Part shown: positions 51,229-60,020 of the stretch, piece by piece
Layout of the letters: each line of letters opens with the position of its first letter
How positions within the stretch are numbered: the first letter of the stretch is position 1
NCBI RefSeq assembly: GCF_043557345.1
Contig: NZ_JBIFFV010000003.1
Coordinates: forward strand, 248,001 to 312,000
Source: Sulfitobacter sp043557345
GTDB lineage: Bacteria; Pseudomonadota; Alphaproteobacteria; Rhodobacterales; Rhodobacteraceae
Length of the DNA: 64,000 bases
Reading direction: 5' to 3'
Notes under the pieces: model-generated
The model's input: only the letters and a program-made list of their open reading frames with translations
Told to the model about the DNA's origin: nothing
Database searches by the model: none
Program-made: the position numbers and the translations under genes

Positions 51229-51993
51229 ATGGCCATTCTCGAAGTCAAAAATGTCGGCAAGCGCTTTGGCGGGTTGCAGGCGCTGAGCGATGTGAACCTC
51301 AGCGTGGCGGAGAACTCCGTCCACGCGATCATCGGCCCCAATGGGGCAGGCAAATCCACGCTGCTGAACTGTCTGGTGGGCAAGCTCATTCCCGACACCG
51401 GCTCAGTCATGTTCGACGGGCAGTCGGTGCTGGGGCGCAAACCCTATGAGATCAACCAGATGGGCATTTCCCGCGTGTTCCAAACGCCCGAGATCTTTGG
51501 CGATCTCACGGTGATGGAGAATATGCTGATCCCCTGCCTTGCCAAACGCGACGGGGCGTTTCAACTGAACGGCTGGTCGCGGGTCGTGGGCCAGCGCGAC
51601 ATGATAGACAAGGCCGAGGAAATGCTCCGGGACATGCGTATGATCGACAAACGGCACATGCCCGCGGCCTCCATGTCGCGGGGCGACAAGCGGCGGCTGG
51701 AAATCGCCATGTGCCTTGCCCAGGATCCGCGCCTGCTGCTTTTGGACGAACCGACTGCCGGGATGGCGCGGGCCGATACCAACAACACCATCGACCTGCT
51801 CAAACAGATCAAGGACGAGCGCGACATCACCATCGCCATCATCGAACACGACATGCATGTCGTCTTTTCACTTGCCGAGCGGATCACCGTGCTGGCCCAA
51901 GGCACGCCACTGGTCGAAGACACCCCCGACCGGATCAAGGGCCACCCCAAGGTGCGCGAAGCCTATCTCGGCGAAAGCCAAGACGCCGCCTGA
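51229..51993 (+). CDS. Branched-chain-type ABC transporter ATPase (LivG-like)
   Basis: The ATG at 51229 follows ATAGGAGAGACATC and gives 254 residues. Walker A is GPNGAGKST (residues 36-44), the signature is MSRGDKRRLEIAMCLAQDP, Walker B is LLLLDEPTAGMA, and the His switch is IIEHDMHVV. The signature begins MSRG instead of LSGG, a small change seen in some LivG proteins. It powers import with the LivF-like subunit. Confidence 0.94.
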   Translation: MAILEVKNVGKRFGGLQALSDVNLSVAENSVHAIIGPNGAGKSTLLNCLVGKLIPDTGSVMFDGQSVLGRKPYEINQMGISRVFQTPEIFGDLTVMENMLIPCLAKRDGAFQLNGWSRVVGQRDMIDKAEEMLRDMRMIDKRHMPAASMSRGDKRRLEIAMCLAQDPRLLLLDEPTAGMARADTNNTIDLLKQIKDERDITIAIIEHDMHVVFSLAERITVLAQGTPLVEDTPDRIKGHPKVREAYLGESQDAA

Positions 51994-52026
51994 CCCCCTC
52001 CTATTGCCGCAGATCTAGGACAGCAT

Positions 52027-52779
52027 ATGACCACCAGCACGCTCGACAAAAACGCCAACCACGCCCAAACCGCCCCGGCCTTCCTCTCGATCTGGGACAT
52101 TCACGCCTATTACGGCGAAAGCTACATCGTGCAGGGGGTGAGCTTTAACGTCCATGAGGGGGAGATTCTCGCCCTGCTGGGCCGCAATGGGGCGGGCAAG
52201 ACCTCGACCCTGCGGGCCATCGCGCGGGTGAGCGACCCGGAGTTGAAACGCGGGGAGGTCTGGCTTGACCATCAGCCGCTGCACAATATGGCCAGCCACC
52301 AAGCGTCTGCCGCGGGGCTGGCGCTGGTGCCCGAAGACCGCCGCATCATTTCCGGCCTTACCGTCGAAGAGAACCTCAAGCTCGCCCAGATCGCCCCGCC
52401 CATCGGCTGGTCGCTCGACCGGCTCTACGATCTCTTCCCCCGCCTGCGTGAGCGGCGCCATCAAGAGGGGGTGACCCTCTCGGGCGGGGAGCAGCAGATG
52501 CTCGCCATCGCCCGCGCCTTGGCCCGTGACATCAAGGTGTTGCTGCTCGATGAACCCTACGAAGGGCTGGCGCCGGTGATCGTGGATGAGATCGAAAAGA
52601 CGCTCGGGCTGATCAAGGCGCAGGGCATCACCACGATTCTGGTCGAACAAAACGCGGTGCGGGCGCTGAAACTGGCCGACCGGGCGGTGATCCTCGACAC
52701 CGGCGGCGTGGTCTTCGACGGCACCGCCGCCGAGGTGCTGGACAACGCGGAACTGCGCGCGGAATACCTCGCGATCTGA
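52027..52779 (+). CDS. Branched-chain-type ABC transporter ATPase (LivF-like)
   Basis: This 250-residue protein has Walker A GRNGAGKTS, the signature LSGGEQQMLAIARALARD, Walker B VLLLDEPYEGLAP and the switch ILVEQNAVRAL. An N-terminal extension (about residues 1-20, rich in Thr, Asn and Ala) precedes the conserved start. It completes the ABC importer. A GC-rich hairpin lies 15 nt after the stop. Confidence 0.94.
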   Translation: MTTSTLDKNANHAQTAPAFLSIWDIHAYYGESYIVQGVSFNVHEGEILALLGRNGAGKTSTLRAIARVSDPELKRGEVWLDHQPLHNMASHQASAAGLALVPEDRRIISGLTVEENLKLAQIAPPIGWSLDRLYDLFPRLRERRHQEGVTLSGGEQQMLAIARALARDIKVLLLDEPYEGLAPVIVDEIEKTLGLIKAQGITTILVEQNAVRALKLADRAVILDTGGVVFDGTAAEVLDNAELRAEYLAI

Positions 52780-52793
52780 CCCAAGGTCACTCA

Positions 52794-52843
52794 GGTCCGG
52801 GGCGCGGGGCTGGGGCACAGCCTCAATCTCGCGCCCCGGGACC
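52794..52843 (+). terminator. GC-rich hairpin after the ABC transporter operon
   Basis: GGTCCGGGGCGCG pairs with CGCGCCCCGGGACC with one bulge, and a smaller hairpin GGCTG/CAGCC lies in the loop. There is only a weak T stretch (GCTTTGG) after it, so it may be a poor intrinsic terminator or a 3' stabiliser. Confidence 0.55.
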
Positions 52844-52976
52844 GCTTTGGCGACAAAAAACCGATCCTACCCCCTAGACAACAGTTGGCTTTTCATGGCT
52901 TTGCCCATGCCCTATAAGCGTGCCAATCAATCGCGCAGCGACGGGCCGCAGGCCTGCCGAAATCTTCGAGGATCCA

Positions 52977-53483
52977 ATGACAAACAAAACCCATGACGCT
53001 GACGTGGCCTTCATCAAGGCCCTCGCCGAGCTGCTGAACGAAAACGACCTGACCGAGCTTCAGGTGAAACGCGACTATGCCGAGGATGACAGCCTGAACG
53101 TGCGCGTCAGCCGCAAGCCCCCGCAGCAGATCATGGCCGCCCCCCAGCAGCAGTACCAAGCCGCCCCCGCGCCTGCCGCGGCACCGGCGCCTGCCGCAGC
53201 CGCGCCCGCCGCTTCGACCCCTGCCGCCGATGCCGATCCCGCGGATCACCCCGGCGCGGTCACATCGCCCATGGTCGGCACCGTCTACCTGCAAGGTGAG
53301 CCGGGCGCGCCCGCCTTCATCTCGGTCGGTGCCTCTGTCTCCGAAGGTGACACGCTTCTGATCGTCGAAGCGATGAAAACGATGAACCATATTCCCGCCC
53401 CCCGCGCAGGCACCGTCAAACGCATCCTCGTCGGTGACGGCGATGCCGTCGAATTCGGCGCGCCGCTGGTCATTCTCGAATAA
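52977..53483 (+). CDS. accB: Acetyl-CoA carboxylase biotin carboxyl carrier protein
   Basis: The ATG at 52977 gives 168 residues starting MTNKTHDADVAFIKALAELL. The N-terminal region is helical, the middle is Ala/Pro-rich (about residues 53-92) and the C-terminal biotinyl domain carries Lys134 in IVEAMKTMNHIPAP. The AMKT form instead of AMKM is usual in this group. It carries CO2 in the first step of fatty acid synthesis. Nine bases separate it from accC. Confidence 0.96.
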   Translation: MTNKTHDADVAFIKALAELLNENDLTELQVKRDYAEDDSLNVRVSRKPPQQIMAAPQQQYQAAPAPAAAPAPAAAAPAASTPAADADPADHPGAVTSPMVGTVYLQGEPGAPAFISVGASVSEGDTLLIVEAMKTMNHIPAPRAGTVKRILVGDGDAVEFGAPLVILE

Positions 53484-53492
53484 GGGCCGGAC

Positions 53493-54845
53493 ATGTTCAG
53501 CAAAATCCTAGTCGCCAACCGGGGAGAGATCGCGCTGCGCGTGATCCGCGCGGCCCGCGAAATGGGCATCCAGACCGTCGCGGTGCATTCCACCGCCGAC
53601 AGTGACGCGATGCACGTGCGCATGGCCGACGAATCCGTCTGCATCGGCCCGCCCTCCTCGACGCAATCCTACCTCTCGATCCCCGCGATCATCGCAGCCT
53701 GCGAGATCACGGGTGCCGAGGCGATCCACCCCGGCTACGGCTTCCTGTCGGAAAACGCCAATTTCGTTCAGGTGGTCGAGGATCACGGCCTTACCTTCAT
53801 CGGCCCCACCGCCGAGCATATCCGCGTCATGGGTGACAAGATCACCGCCAAGGACACGATGAAGAAGCTCGGCGTGCCTTGCGTGCCCGGCTCCGACGGC
53901 GGGGTCACCTCGCTGGAAGAGGCCAAGCGCATTGGTGAGGAGATCGGCTATCCGGTCATCATCAAGGCCACCGCCGGTGGCGGCGGCAAGGGCATGAAGG
54001 TCGCCAAGACCGCCAAGGACATGGAAAAGGCCTTCCAGACCGCCCGCGCCGAGGGCAAGTCGAACTTCGGCAACGACGAAGTCTATATCGAGAAATACCT
54101 CACCACGCCGCGCCACATCGAGATTCAGGTCTTTGGCGACGGCAAGGGCAACGCCGTGCATCTGGGCGAGCGGGACTGTTCGTTGCAGCGCCGCCACCAG
54201 AAGGTTTTCGAGGAAGCACCCGGCCCCTCGATCACCGCCGAAGAGCGCGCCCGCATCGGCAAGACCTGCGCCGACGCCGTGGCCAATATCAACTACATCG
54301 GCGCCGGCACGATCGAGTTCCTCTACGAGAACGGCGAGTTCTACTTCATCGAGATGAACACCCGCCTGCAGGTGGAACACCCGGTGACCGAGGCGATTTT
54401 TGGCGTCGATCTGGTGCGCGAGCAGATTCGCGTGGCCGAAGGGCTGCCGATGTCCTTCACCCAGGACGATCTGAGCATCAACGGCCATGCCATCGAGGTG
54501 CGGATCAACGCCGAACGTCTGCCGAACTTCGCGCCCTGCCCGGGCAAGATCACGCAGTACCACGCCCCCGGCGGGCTTGGCGTGCGGATGGATTCGGCGC
54601 TCTACGACGGCTATTCGATCCCGCCCTTCTACGACAGCCTGATCGGCAAGCTGATCGTGCACGGCCGCGACCGGCCCGAGGCGCTGGCCCGACTGGGGCG
54701 CGCTCTGGGTGAGCTGATCGTGGATGGTGTCGACACCACCGTGCCGCTGTTCCACGCGCTGCTGGCCGAGGAAGACATCCAGTCGGGTGGCTACAACATC
54801 CATTGGCTTGAGCATTGGCTGGAAAACAACCTCGGCGACGGCTGA
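53493..54845 (+). CDS. accC: Acetyl-CoA carboxylase biotin carboxylase
   Basis: This 450-residue ATP-grasp enzyme has KILVANRGEIALRVIRAARE at the start, ATAGGGGKGMK (the ATP loop), RDCSLQRRHQKVFEEAP and EMNTRLQVEHPVTE, all AccC signatures. Length is normal. It carboxylates biotin on AccB with ATP and bicarbonate. It lies six bases upstream of aat, and the three genes appear to form one unit. Confidence 0.98.
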   Translation: MFSKILVANRGEIALRVIRAAREMGIQTVAVHSTADSDAMHVRMADESVCIGPPSSTQSYLSIPAIIAACEITGAEAIHPGYGFLSENANFVQVVEDHGLTFIGPTAEHIRVMGDKITAKDTMKKLGVPCVPGSDGGVTSLEEAKRIGEEIGYPVIIKATAGGGGKGMKVAKTAKDMEKAFQTARAEGKSNFGNDEVYIEKYLTTPRHIEIQVFGDGKGNAVHLGERDCSLQRRHQKVFEEAPGPSITAEERARIGKTCADAVANINYIGAGTIEFLYENGEFYFIEMNTRLQVEHPVTEAIFGVDLVREQIRVAEGLPMSFTQDDLSINGHAIEVRINAERLPNFAPCPGKITQYHAPGGLGVRMDSALYDGYSIPPFYDSLIGKLIVHGRDRPEALARLGRALGELIVDGVDTTVPLFHALLAEEDIQSGGYNIHWLEHWLENNLGDG

Positions 54846-54851
54846 CATGAC

Positions 54852-55487
54852 ATGTCGGATCTGACGCCCGAGATCCTGCTCCACGGCTATTCCATCGGGA
54901 TTTTCCCCATGGCGGAACACCGCGACGACCCGGAAATTTTCTGGGTCGACCCGCGGCGCCGTGGGGTGATGCCGCTCAATGGTTTCCACATCTCGCGCTC
55001 TCTGGCCCGCGCCATGCGGCGCAGCGCGTTCCACCATACGATCAACCGTGATTTTCAAGCTGTCGTCGCCGGTTGTGCCGACCGCGAAGACACATGGATC
55101 AATGCCGAGATCACCGCGCTCTACACTGCGTTGCACCGCGCGGGCTATGCCCATTCGCTTGAGGTTTGGGACGGTGATGCGCTGGTGGGCGGCGTCTATG
55201 GCGTGACGCTGGGCCGCGCGTTTTTTGGCGAGAGCATGTTCTCACGCCGCACCAATGCGTCAAAAATGGCTCTGGCAGCGCTGGTGGATCGGCTGCGCCG
55301 CGCGGGGTTCACCCTCTTCGACACGCAGTTTTTGACCGATCACCTCGCCTCTCTCGGGGCGGTGGAGATTTCGCGGGCGGACTATCACGCGCAGCTTGAT
55401 GTGGCGAAACGAGGCAACGCGCGGTTCAGCGCGCCCAGTTTGGACAGCTTTCAGGACGTGCTGCAGCGCATGACCCAGATGTCATAG
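54852..55487 (+). CDS. aat: Leucyl/phenylalanyl-tRNA-protein transferase
   Basis: This 211-residue enzyme adds Leu or Phe from tRNA to proteins that start with Arg or Lys, marking them for ClpAP. Motifs are LLHGYSIGIFPMAE, FWVDPRRRGVMPL, GDALVGGVYGVTLGRAFFGE and ESMFSRRTNASKMAL. The C-terminus overlaps the end of the convergent DUF2155 gene by 37 nt. The start at 54852 follows the accC stop closely; no strong ribosome site is seen, so translation may depend on coupling. Confidence 0.96.
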   Translation: MSDLTPEILLHGYSIGIFPMAEHRDDPEIFWVDPRRRGVMPLNGFHISRSLARAMRRSAFHHTINRDFQAVVAGCADREDTWINAEITALYTALHRAGYAHSLEVWDGDALVGGVYGVTLGRAFFGESMFSRRTNASKMALAALVDRLRRAGFTLFDTQFLTDHLASLGAVEISRADYHAQLDVAKRGNARFSAPSLDSFQDVLQRMTQMS

Positions 55488-55813
55488 CGAAAATGCTCAA
55501 GCGCGTGCAGCGCGGGCGCGGAGGCGATCATCCAACCAGAGAACAACGCGCTGTCGCTGCCCTCTTCGGTGATCTCAAGCGCGGCATAGGCATTGGCCGC
55601 CGGATCCCCAGCCGGATAGCGGCAATCGACCATGGTGATCTGCAAATTGCCCAAGGTCAGCCGGTCGCCCTTGGCGATCTCCAGATCGGTCGTATCGCCC
55701 GAAATCTTGTCCAAGGCGCGCAACACGCCGCCCGAGGCACTAGCGACCTGCCCCCCCTCTTGAGCGTGAAGCGGCGCGGCCAGCACAAGCGCGGCCAAGA
55801 GAAGCTTTTTCAT
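55451..55813 (-). CDS. DUF2155 domain-containing exported protein
   Basis: The ATG at 55813 gives 120 residues starting MKKLLLAALVLAAPLHAQEGG, a clear signal peptide with cleavage after HAQ; longer frames to 56050 are rejected. The DUF2155 core includes LRALDKISGDTTDLEIAKGD, VDCRYPAGDPAANAYAALEI and FSGWMIASAPALHALEHFRYD (split for reading). The function is unknown; the gene normally sits beside the NDUFA12-type gene, as here, 55 nt away. Its end overlaps aat by 37 nt on the opposite strand. Confidence 0.9.
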   Translation of the reverse strand: MKKLLLAALVLAAPLHAQEGGQVASASGGVLRALDKISGDTTDLEIAKGDRLTLGNLQITMVDCRYPAGDPAANAYAALEITEEGSDSALFSGWMIASAPALHALEHFRYDIWVMRCSTS

Positions 55814-55868
55814 GGGACCACCCGGATTGCGTGAGACTTGGGACCGCGCAAAAGACGCGGCCAACCGA

Positions 55869-56252
55869 TCATTCAGGCTGCCAGGCCTCGTAATCCTTAC
55901 GCTCGACAGGTTCGGCGCGGCGCAGCGACCCGGCGGGCGCATAGGCCATGGCGGTGCCGGTGCGATTCTCCACATGGGCCTTTTCCCACGGCTTATGCGC
56001 CAGCGGCTTGTCGGTCGGCGGCTCATCCCATGTGCGGTGCAGCCAGCCATGCCAATCGGGGCTCACGCGGCTCGCCTCGGCCTCACCGTTGAAAATGACC
56101 CAGCGTTTACTGTCATCGGCGTTGCGGTAATAGATGTTGCCCTGCGCGTCTTCGCCCACCTTGCTGCCCTTGCGCCAAGTGAAAAGCTGGGTGTTCAGCG
56201 TCTGGCCGTTCCACCATGTGACACCGCGCAGAAGTGAATTGAGAATGCCCAT
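55869..56252 (-). CDS. NADH:ubiquinone oxidoreductase subunit NDUFA12 family
   Basis: This 127-residue protein starts MGILNSLLRGVTWWNGQTLN and has the family core VGEDAQGNIYYRNADDSKRW, DWHGWLHRTWDEPP and HKPWEKAHVENRTGT. It corresponds to the complex I accessory subunit B17.2/NDUFA12 of mitochondria, which alphaproteobacteria share. It should sit on the peripheral arm of complex I. It is followed by the DUF2155 gene. Confidence 0.94.
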   Translation of the reverse strand: MGILNSLLRGVTWWNGQTLNTQLFTWRKGSKVGEDAQGNIYYRNADDSKRWVIFNGEAEASRVSPDWHGWLHRTWDEPPTDKPLAHKPWEKAHVENRTGTAMAYAPAGSLRRAEPVERKDYEAWQPE

Positions 56253-56354
56253 CGAGGTCTCCGTTCCTGTTGCCCGTTATATGCACCATGGAGGCTTTGG
56301 CGTCCAGCCTCACCGCGCAGGAGTTCCCCGCGCGGCAGGATTCACCGCCGAAAG

Positions 56355-56723
56355 TTAACCTTCTGCCGCCGCGCGCAGAAGGGCCGTGCATTCAATCTCA
56401 ATCCGGTATTTCGGGTCGATCAGCCCGCATTCGATCATCGTCGCGGCGGGCGGATGCGCGCCGAAGGCCGCCCGTAGAAGCGGCCAACAGGCTTCGAACT
56501 CCGCCGCGTCGGGCAGCATATAGGTGACGCGCACCACATGGGCGAAATCACTGCCCGCCTCGGCCAAGGCGGCCCCGATCGTTGCCAGTGCCGCCGCGCA
56601 TTGCGCCGTCACCTCTGCCCCCTCACCCACGGTGCCCGAGACATGGATCATGCCCCCCGCCACCACTGCGCGGCTATAGCCGATCTTGTCCTCATAGATG
56701 CCGCCCGATGAAATGCGCCGCAT
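56355..56723 (-). CDS. RidA family protein
   Basis: The ATG at 56723 follows AGGGGAGGGTTTG and gives 122 residues starting MRRISSGGIYEDKIGYSRAV. The RidA/YjgF motifs are visible: VAGGMIHVSGTVG, ATIGAALAEAGSDFAHVVRV and AATMIECGLIDPKYRIEIEC (the usual Arg to bind the substrate is missing at the expected place, replaced by the KYRIEIE end). RidA proteins deaminate reactive enamines. It lies downstream of the clpX terminator. Confidence 0.88.
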   Translation of the reverse strand: MRRISSGGIYEDKIGYSRAVVAGGMIHVSGTVGEGAEVTAQCAAALATIGAALAEAGSDFAHVVRVTYMLPDAAEFEACWPLLRAAFGAHPPAATMIECGLIDPKYRIEIECTALLRAAAEG

Positions 56724-56744
56724 CAAACCCTCCCCTGAAACGCG

Positions 56745-56769
56745 AAAGGGCGGACCAGATGGCCCGCCC
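56745..56769 (-). terminator. Intrinsic terminator of clpX
   Basis: GGGCGGACC (56748-56756) pairs with GGCCCGCCC (56761-56769) with one G-T wobble and a four-base loop. On the minus strand TTTCG follows. It lies 21 nt after the clpX stop. Confidence 0.75.
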
Positions 56770-56790
56770 CTATGCCTTCGCTTGGCGCGC

Positions 56791-58059
56791 TTACCCCGCG
56801 CTGGCCGGTTCTTTGCTTTCGCTGTCGGCGTGGATCATCAGCGGCTTGGCCTCGGATGTGACGGCCTCTTCGTTGACGACCACTTCGCTCACCGTTTCCA
56901 GCCCCGGCAGTTCGAACATCGTGTCGAGCAGGATGTCTTCGAGGATGGAGCGCAGACCCCGGGCGCCGGTTTTCCGCTCGATGGCGCGTTTGGCGATGGC
57001 TTGCAGCGCGTCATCGGTGAAGGTCAGCTGCGTGTCCTCCAGTTCGAACAGACGCTGATACTGCTTGACCAAAGCGTTCTTCGGCTCGGTCAGGATGGTG
57101 ACCAAAGCGTCCTCGTCCAGATCTTCGAGCGTCGCCAGAACCGGAAGACGGCCTACGAATTCCGGGATCAGGCCGAACTTCAGCAGATCTTCGGGTTCGA
57201 GATCGGTGAAAATCTCACCAATGCCGCGGGCGTCATTGTCACGCACATCGGCGCCGAAGCCCATGGCAGAGCCCTTGCCGCGCTGCGCGATGATCTTGTC
57301 GAGACCGGCAAACGCACCGCCGCAGATGAAGAGTATGTTCGTGGTGTCCACTTGCAGGAACTCCTGCTGCGGATGCTTGCGCCCGCCCTGCGGCGGGACA
57401 GAGGCCACGGTGCCTTCCATCAGTTTCAAGAGCGCCTGTTGCACGCCCTCGCCCGACACGTCGCGGGTGATCGAGGGGTTTTCCGACTTGCGGGTGATCT
57501 TGTCGACCTCGTCGATATAGACGATGCCGCGCTGCGCCCGCTCGACATTGTATTCCGACGCCTGCAACAGCTTGAGGATGATGTTCTCCACGTCCTCACC
57601 AACATAGCCGGCCTCAGTAAGCGTGGTCGCATCGGCCATGGTGAAGGGCACATCAAGGATGCGCGCCAGCGTCTGCGCCAGCAGCGTCTTGCCGCAGCCG
57701 GTGGGACCGATCAGCAGGATGTTGGACTTCGCCAGTTCGATATCGCCGCCCTTCTGGGCGTGGTTCAACCGCTTGTAGTGGTTGTGGACCGCCACCGAGA
57801 GCACGCGCTTGGCCATCGCCTGACCGATGACATAGTCGTCCAACACGCCGCAGATGTCGCGGGGCGTGGGCACGCCATCGGTCGCCTTGAGGCCCGAGGC
57901 TTTGGTCTCTTCTCGGATGATATCCATGCACAGCTCGACGCATTCGTCGCAGATGAACACGGTCGGCCCCGCAATCAGCTTGCGCACCTCGTGCTGGCTC
58001 TTGCCGCAGAAGCTACAGTAGAGCGTATTTTTGCTGTCGTTGCCGGAATTATTCGCCAT
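56791..58059 (-). CDS. clpX: ATP-dependent Clp protease ATP-binding subunit ClpX
   Basis: This 422-residue AAA+ unfoldase has an N-terminal zinc finger (CSFCGKSQHEVRK and ICDECVELC, four cysteines), Walker A GPTGCGKTLLAQ, Walker B IVYIDEVDKI and the GVQQALLKLMEGT pore-side region. The IGF-type loop that contacts ClpP is in the RGKGSAMGFGADV stretch. It unfolds tagged proteins and feeds ClpP. It lies downstream of clpP with a 124-nt gap. Confidence 0.98.
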   Translation of the reverse strand: MANNSGNDSKNTLYCSFCGKSQHEVRKLIAGPTVFICDECVELCMDIIREETKASGLKATDGVPTPRDICGVLDDYVIGQAMAKRVLSVAVHNHYKRLNHAQKGGDIELAKSNILLIGPTGCGKTLLAQTLARILDVPFTMADATTLTEAGYVGEDVENIILKLLQASEYNVERAQRGIVYIDEVDKITRKSENPSITRDVSGEGVQQALLKLMEGTVASVPPQGGRKHPQQEFLQVDTTNILFICGGAFAGLDKIIAQRGKGSAMGFGADVRDNDARGIGEIFTDLEPEDLLKFGLIPEFVGRLPVLATLEDLDEDALVTILTEPKNALVKQYQRLFELEDTQLTFTDDALQAIAKRAIERKTGARGLRSILEDILLDTMFELPGLETVSEVVVNEEAVTSEAKPLMIHADSESKEPASAG

Positions 58060-58138
58060 CTCAAACCTTTCAGGTCTGTCGTGTATGTCCGCCCCGGTCT
58101 TGGGGCCGCGAGATTTGGCCTCAAGCTTAGGCCAGTGA

Positions 58139-58172
58139 CCCCGGCGCTACAATCGCAAAATATGCAGCGCCG
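58139..58172. other. Inverted repeat downstream of clpP
   Basis: CCGGCGCT and AGCGCCGG form an 8-bp perfect inverted repeat with an AT-rich 17-18 nt loop, just after the clpP stop on the minus strand. No T-run follows, so it is not a firm terminator and clpP-clpX may be partly co-transcribed. Confidence 0.4.
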
Positions 58173-58183
58173 GACCCCTTCGA

Positions 58184-58840
58184 TTACTTGTCTTTCTTGT
58201 CCTTGCCACCGGCAGCGGCCTCATCGGCCTTGCCACGGCTTTCGACGATCTCGTCCAGATGGCCCCATTCCTTGGCTTCCTCGGGCGTCATCCACAAATC
58301 ACGGTCGAGGGCTTTTTGAACGGTCTCCAGCGGCTGGCCGGAGTGTTTGACGTAGAGCTGGTACATGCGCTCACGGGTGCGTTCAATGTGGCGCGCCGAG
58401 ATCAGGATATCTTCGGCCATGCCCTGCGAGCCGCCAGAGGGCTGGTGGATCATCACCTCGGCATTGGGCAGTGCAAAACGCATCCCCTTCTCGCCGCCGA
58501 TCGCAATGACCGACCCCATGGAGGCCGCCATGCCGCAGATCAGGGTCGAGACCTTGGGTTTGATGTATTGCATCGTGTCGTAGATCGACAGGCCCGCCGT
58601 CACCTCGCCGCCGGGCGAGTTGATGTACATGCTGATTTCCTTGGAGGGGTTTTCGGCCTCAAGGTGCAACAGCTGAGCGACGACCAGATGGCTCATCCCG
58701 CTGTGGATCGGCCCGTTGACGAAAATGATCCGTTCTTTCAACAGACGCGAGAAGATATCGTAGGACCGCTCGCCCCGGCTGGTTTGTTCAACCACCATCG
58801 GGACAAGCGTGTTCATATAGGTGTTGATCGGATCGTTCAT
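58184..58840 (-). CDS. clpP: ATP-dependent Clp protease proteolytic subunit
   Basis: The ATG at 58840 gives 218 residues starting MNDPINTYMNTLVPMVVEQT; an extension to 58924 runs through the promoter region. The Ser107 in CGMAASMGS, His132 in MIHQPSGG and a downstream Asp form the catalytic triad. A charged C-terminal tail (KADEAAAGGKDKKDK) extends beyond the E. coli form. It forms the barrel of the ClpXP protease. Confidence 0.97.
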   Translation of the reverse strand: MNDPINTYMNTLVPMVVEQTSRGERSYDIFSRLLKERIIFVNGPIHSGMSHLVVAQLLHLEAENPSKEISMYINSPGGEVTAGLSIYDTMQYIKPKVSTLICGMAASMGSVIAIGGEKGMRFALPNAEVMIHQPSGGSQGMAEDILISARHIERTRERMYQLYVKHSGQPLETVQKALDRDLWMTPEEAKEWGHLDEIVESRGKADEAAAGGKDKKDK

Positions 58841-58961
58841 GCGTGCCTGCCTCAGTTCCTGTTCGCGGGACCATACCCGCAAAACTGTTACCCAGAGATT
58901 AGTCCCCCCGGTATGGGGGTTCAAGGGGGGCAGGCACGACAGTCTGCGCTAATCGCGCCGA

Positions 58962-60020
58962 TCACTCCGACGCGTCGCGCAGGTAAGCGATCAACGCGTC
59001 GATATCCTCGGGCTTGCGCACGCCCCGGAACGACATTTTTGTGCCTTTCATGAAGCCCTTAGGGTCCGCCAGAAAGGCGCTCAACTCATCGTGAGACCAG
59101 ACCAACCCCTCTGCCGCTGCGGCCTGCATGGCTTTGGAGTAGCGGAAGCCGTCGACCGCACCCGCCGGGCCATCCACGATGCCGTTCAGCATCGGGCCGA
59201 CACGGTTCTTGGCCTTGGCGCCGATCTGGTGGCAGGACTTGCATTTGCGAAACACCTTCTCTCCGGCCTTGATCTGGACCGGATCGGCGGCGGGGGCTTT
59301 GGCCACTTCGACCGGCGCGGGGGTCTCCTCGGGCGCAGGCTCCGCCGCGGCTTTGGTCTCTTCGGCCTTAGCCTCCACGGCTGCGGCCTTAGCGGCGGTC
59401 TCTTCAGGCGTCACGTCCAACACGGCGGCGCGCATGGTGATCTCGACCGAGGGTTTGCAATCGCTCATACAGGGCTCTTGCTTGAAGGACGCAAGCTCGA
59501 CCTCCGCCCGGTCATCGGGTTTGAAGGCCGCCTCATTCGGCAGGCGCAGCCCGGCGAAGTTCTCTGACGAGAGCACGAAATCCTCCTCCACCTCGTCATT
59601 GAGATAGAGCAGATAGGCGGTGATCGCATAGACCTCATCATCGCTCAGCGACTGCGCATCGCCGAAGGGCATCGCCCGGTTCACATAATCGTAAACCGTT
59701 GAGAGATATGGCCAATAGCTGCCGATCGTCTTGACGGGGCGGGCGTTGGTCAGGCTGCCCTGCCCGCCTGCCAGCACCGGCCAGCGGCCCGTGCCCTCGC
59801 CAAAGACGCCGTGGCAGGAGGCGCATTTCGCGGTGTAAATCTCATCCCCGGTCATCACGTCGCCACGGCCCTCGGGTAAGCCCAGACCATCGGGGCGCAC
59901 GTCGATGTCCCACAGCGCGATTTCCTCGGGCGTGGCGGCGCGGCCGAGGCCCAAAGGCTCGGCGGCCAGCGGGCTTGCCAGCGCGGTGGTCAGGAGGGCA
60001 GCTTTAAGAAATCTCGACAT
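58962..60020 (-). CDS. soxD: Sulfur dehydrogenase cytochrome c subunit SoxD
   Basis: The ATG at 60020 lies inside the end of soxC (17-nt overlap) and gives 352 residues starting MSRFLKAALLTTALASPLAA, a signal peptide. Two cytochrome c domains are seen: CASCH at about residues 66-70 and CKSCH at 260-264, joined by an Ala/Glu/Pro-rich linker (about 205-245). CMSDC near residue 184 adds two cysteines between them. SoxD takes electrons from SoxC and oxidises the sulfane sulfur carried by SoxYZ. It is the last sox gene in the window. Confidence 0.95.
   Translation of the reverse strand: MSRFLKAALLTTALASPLAAEPLGLGRAATPEEIALWDIDVRPDGLGLPEGRGDVMTGDEIYTAKCASCHGVFGEGTGRWPVLAGGQGSLTNARPVKTIGSYWPYLSTVYDYVNRAMPFGDAQSLSDDEVYAITAYLLYLNDEVEEDFVLSSENFAGLRLPNEAAFKPDDRAEVELASFKQEPCMSDCKPSVEITMRAAVLDVTPEETAAKAAAVEAKAEETKAAAEPAPEETPAPVEVAKAPAADPVQIKAGEKVFRKCKSCHQIGAKAKNRVGPMLNGIVDGPAGAVDGFRYSKAMQAAAAEGLVWSHDELSAFLADPKGFMKGTKMSFRGVRKPEDIDALIAYLRDASE

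Noticed and set aside
53508..55154. 548-codon open frame on the minus strand opposite accC and aat
   Set aside because: accC and aat have full family motifs in the other direction; the antisense frame has no recognisable domain.
58139..58172. Inverted repeat after clpP as an intrinsic terminator
   Set aside because: The loop is long and no T-run follows on the minus strand; kept only as a structural note.
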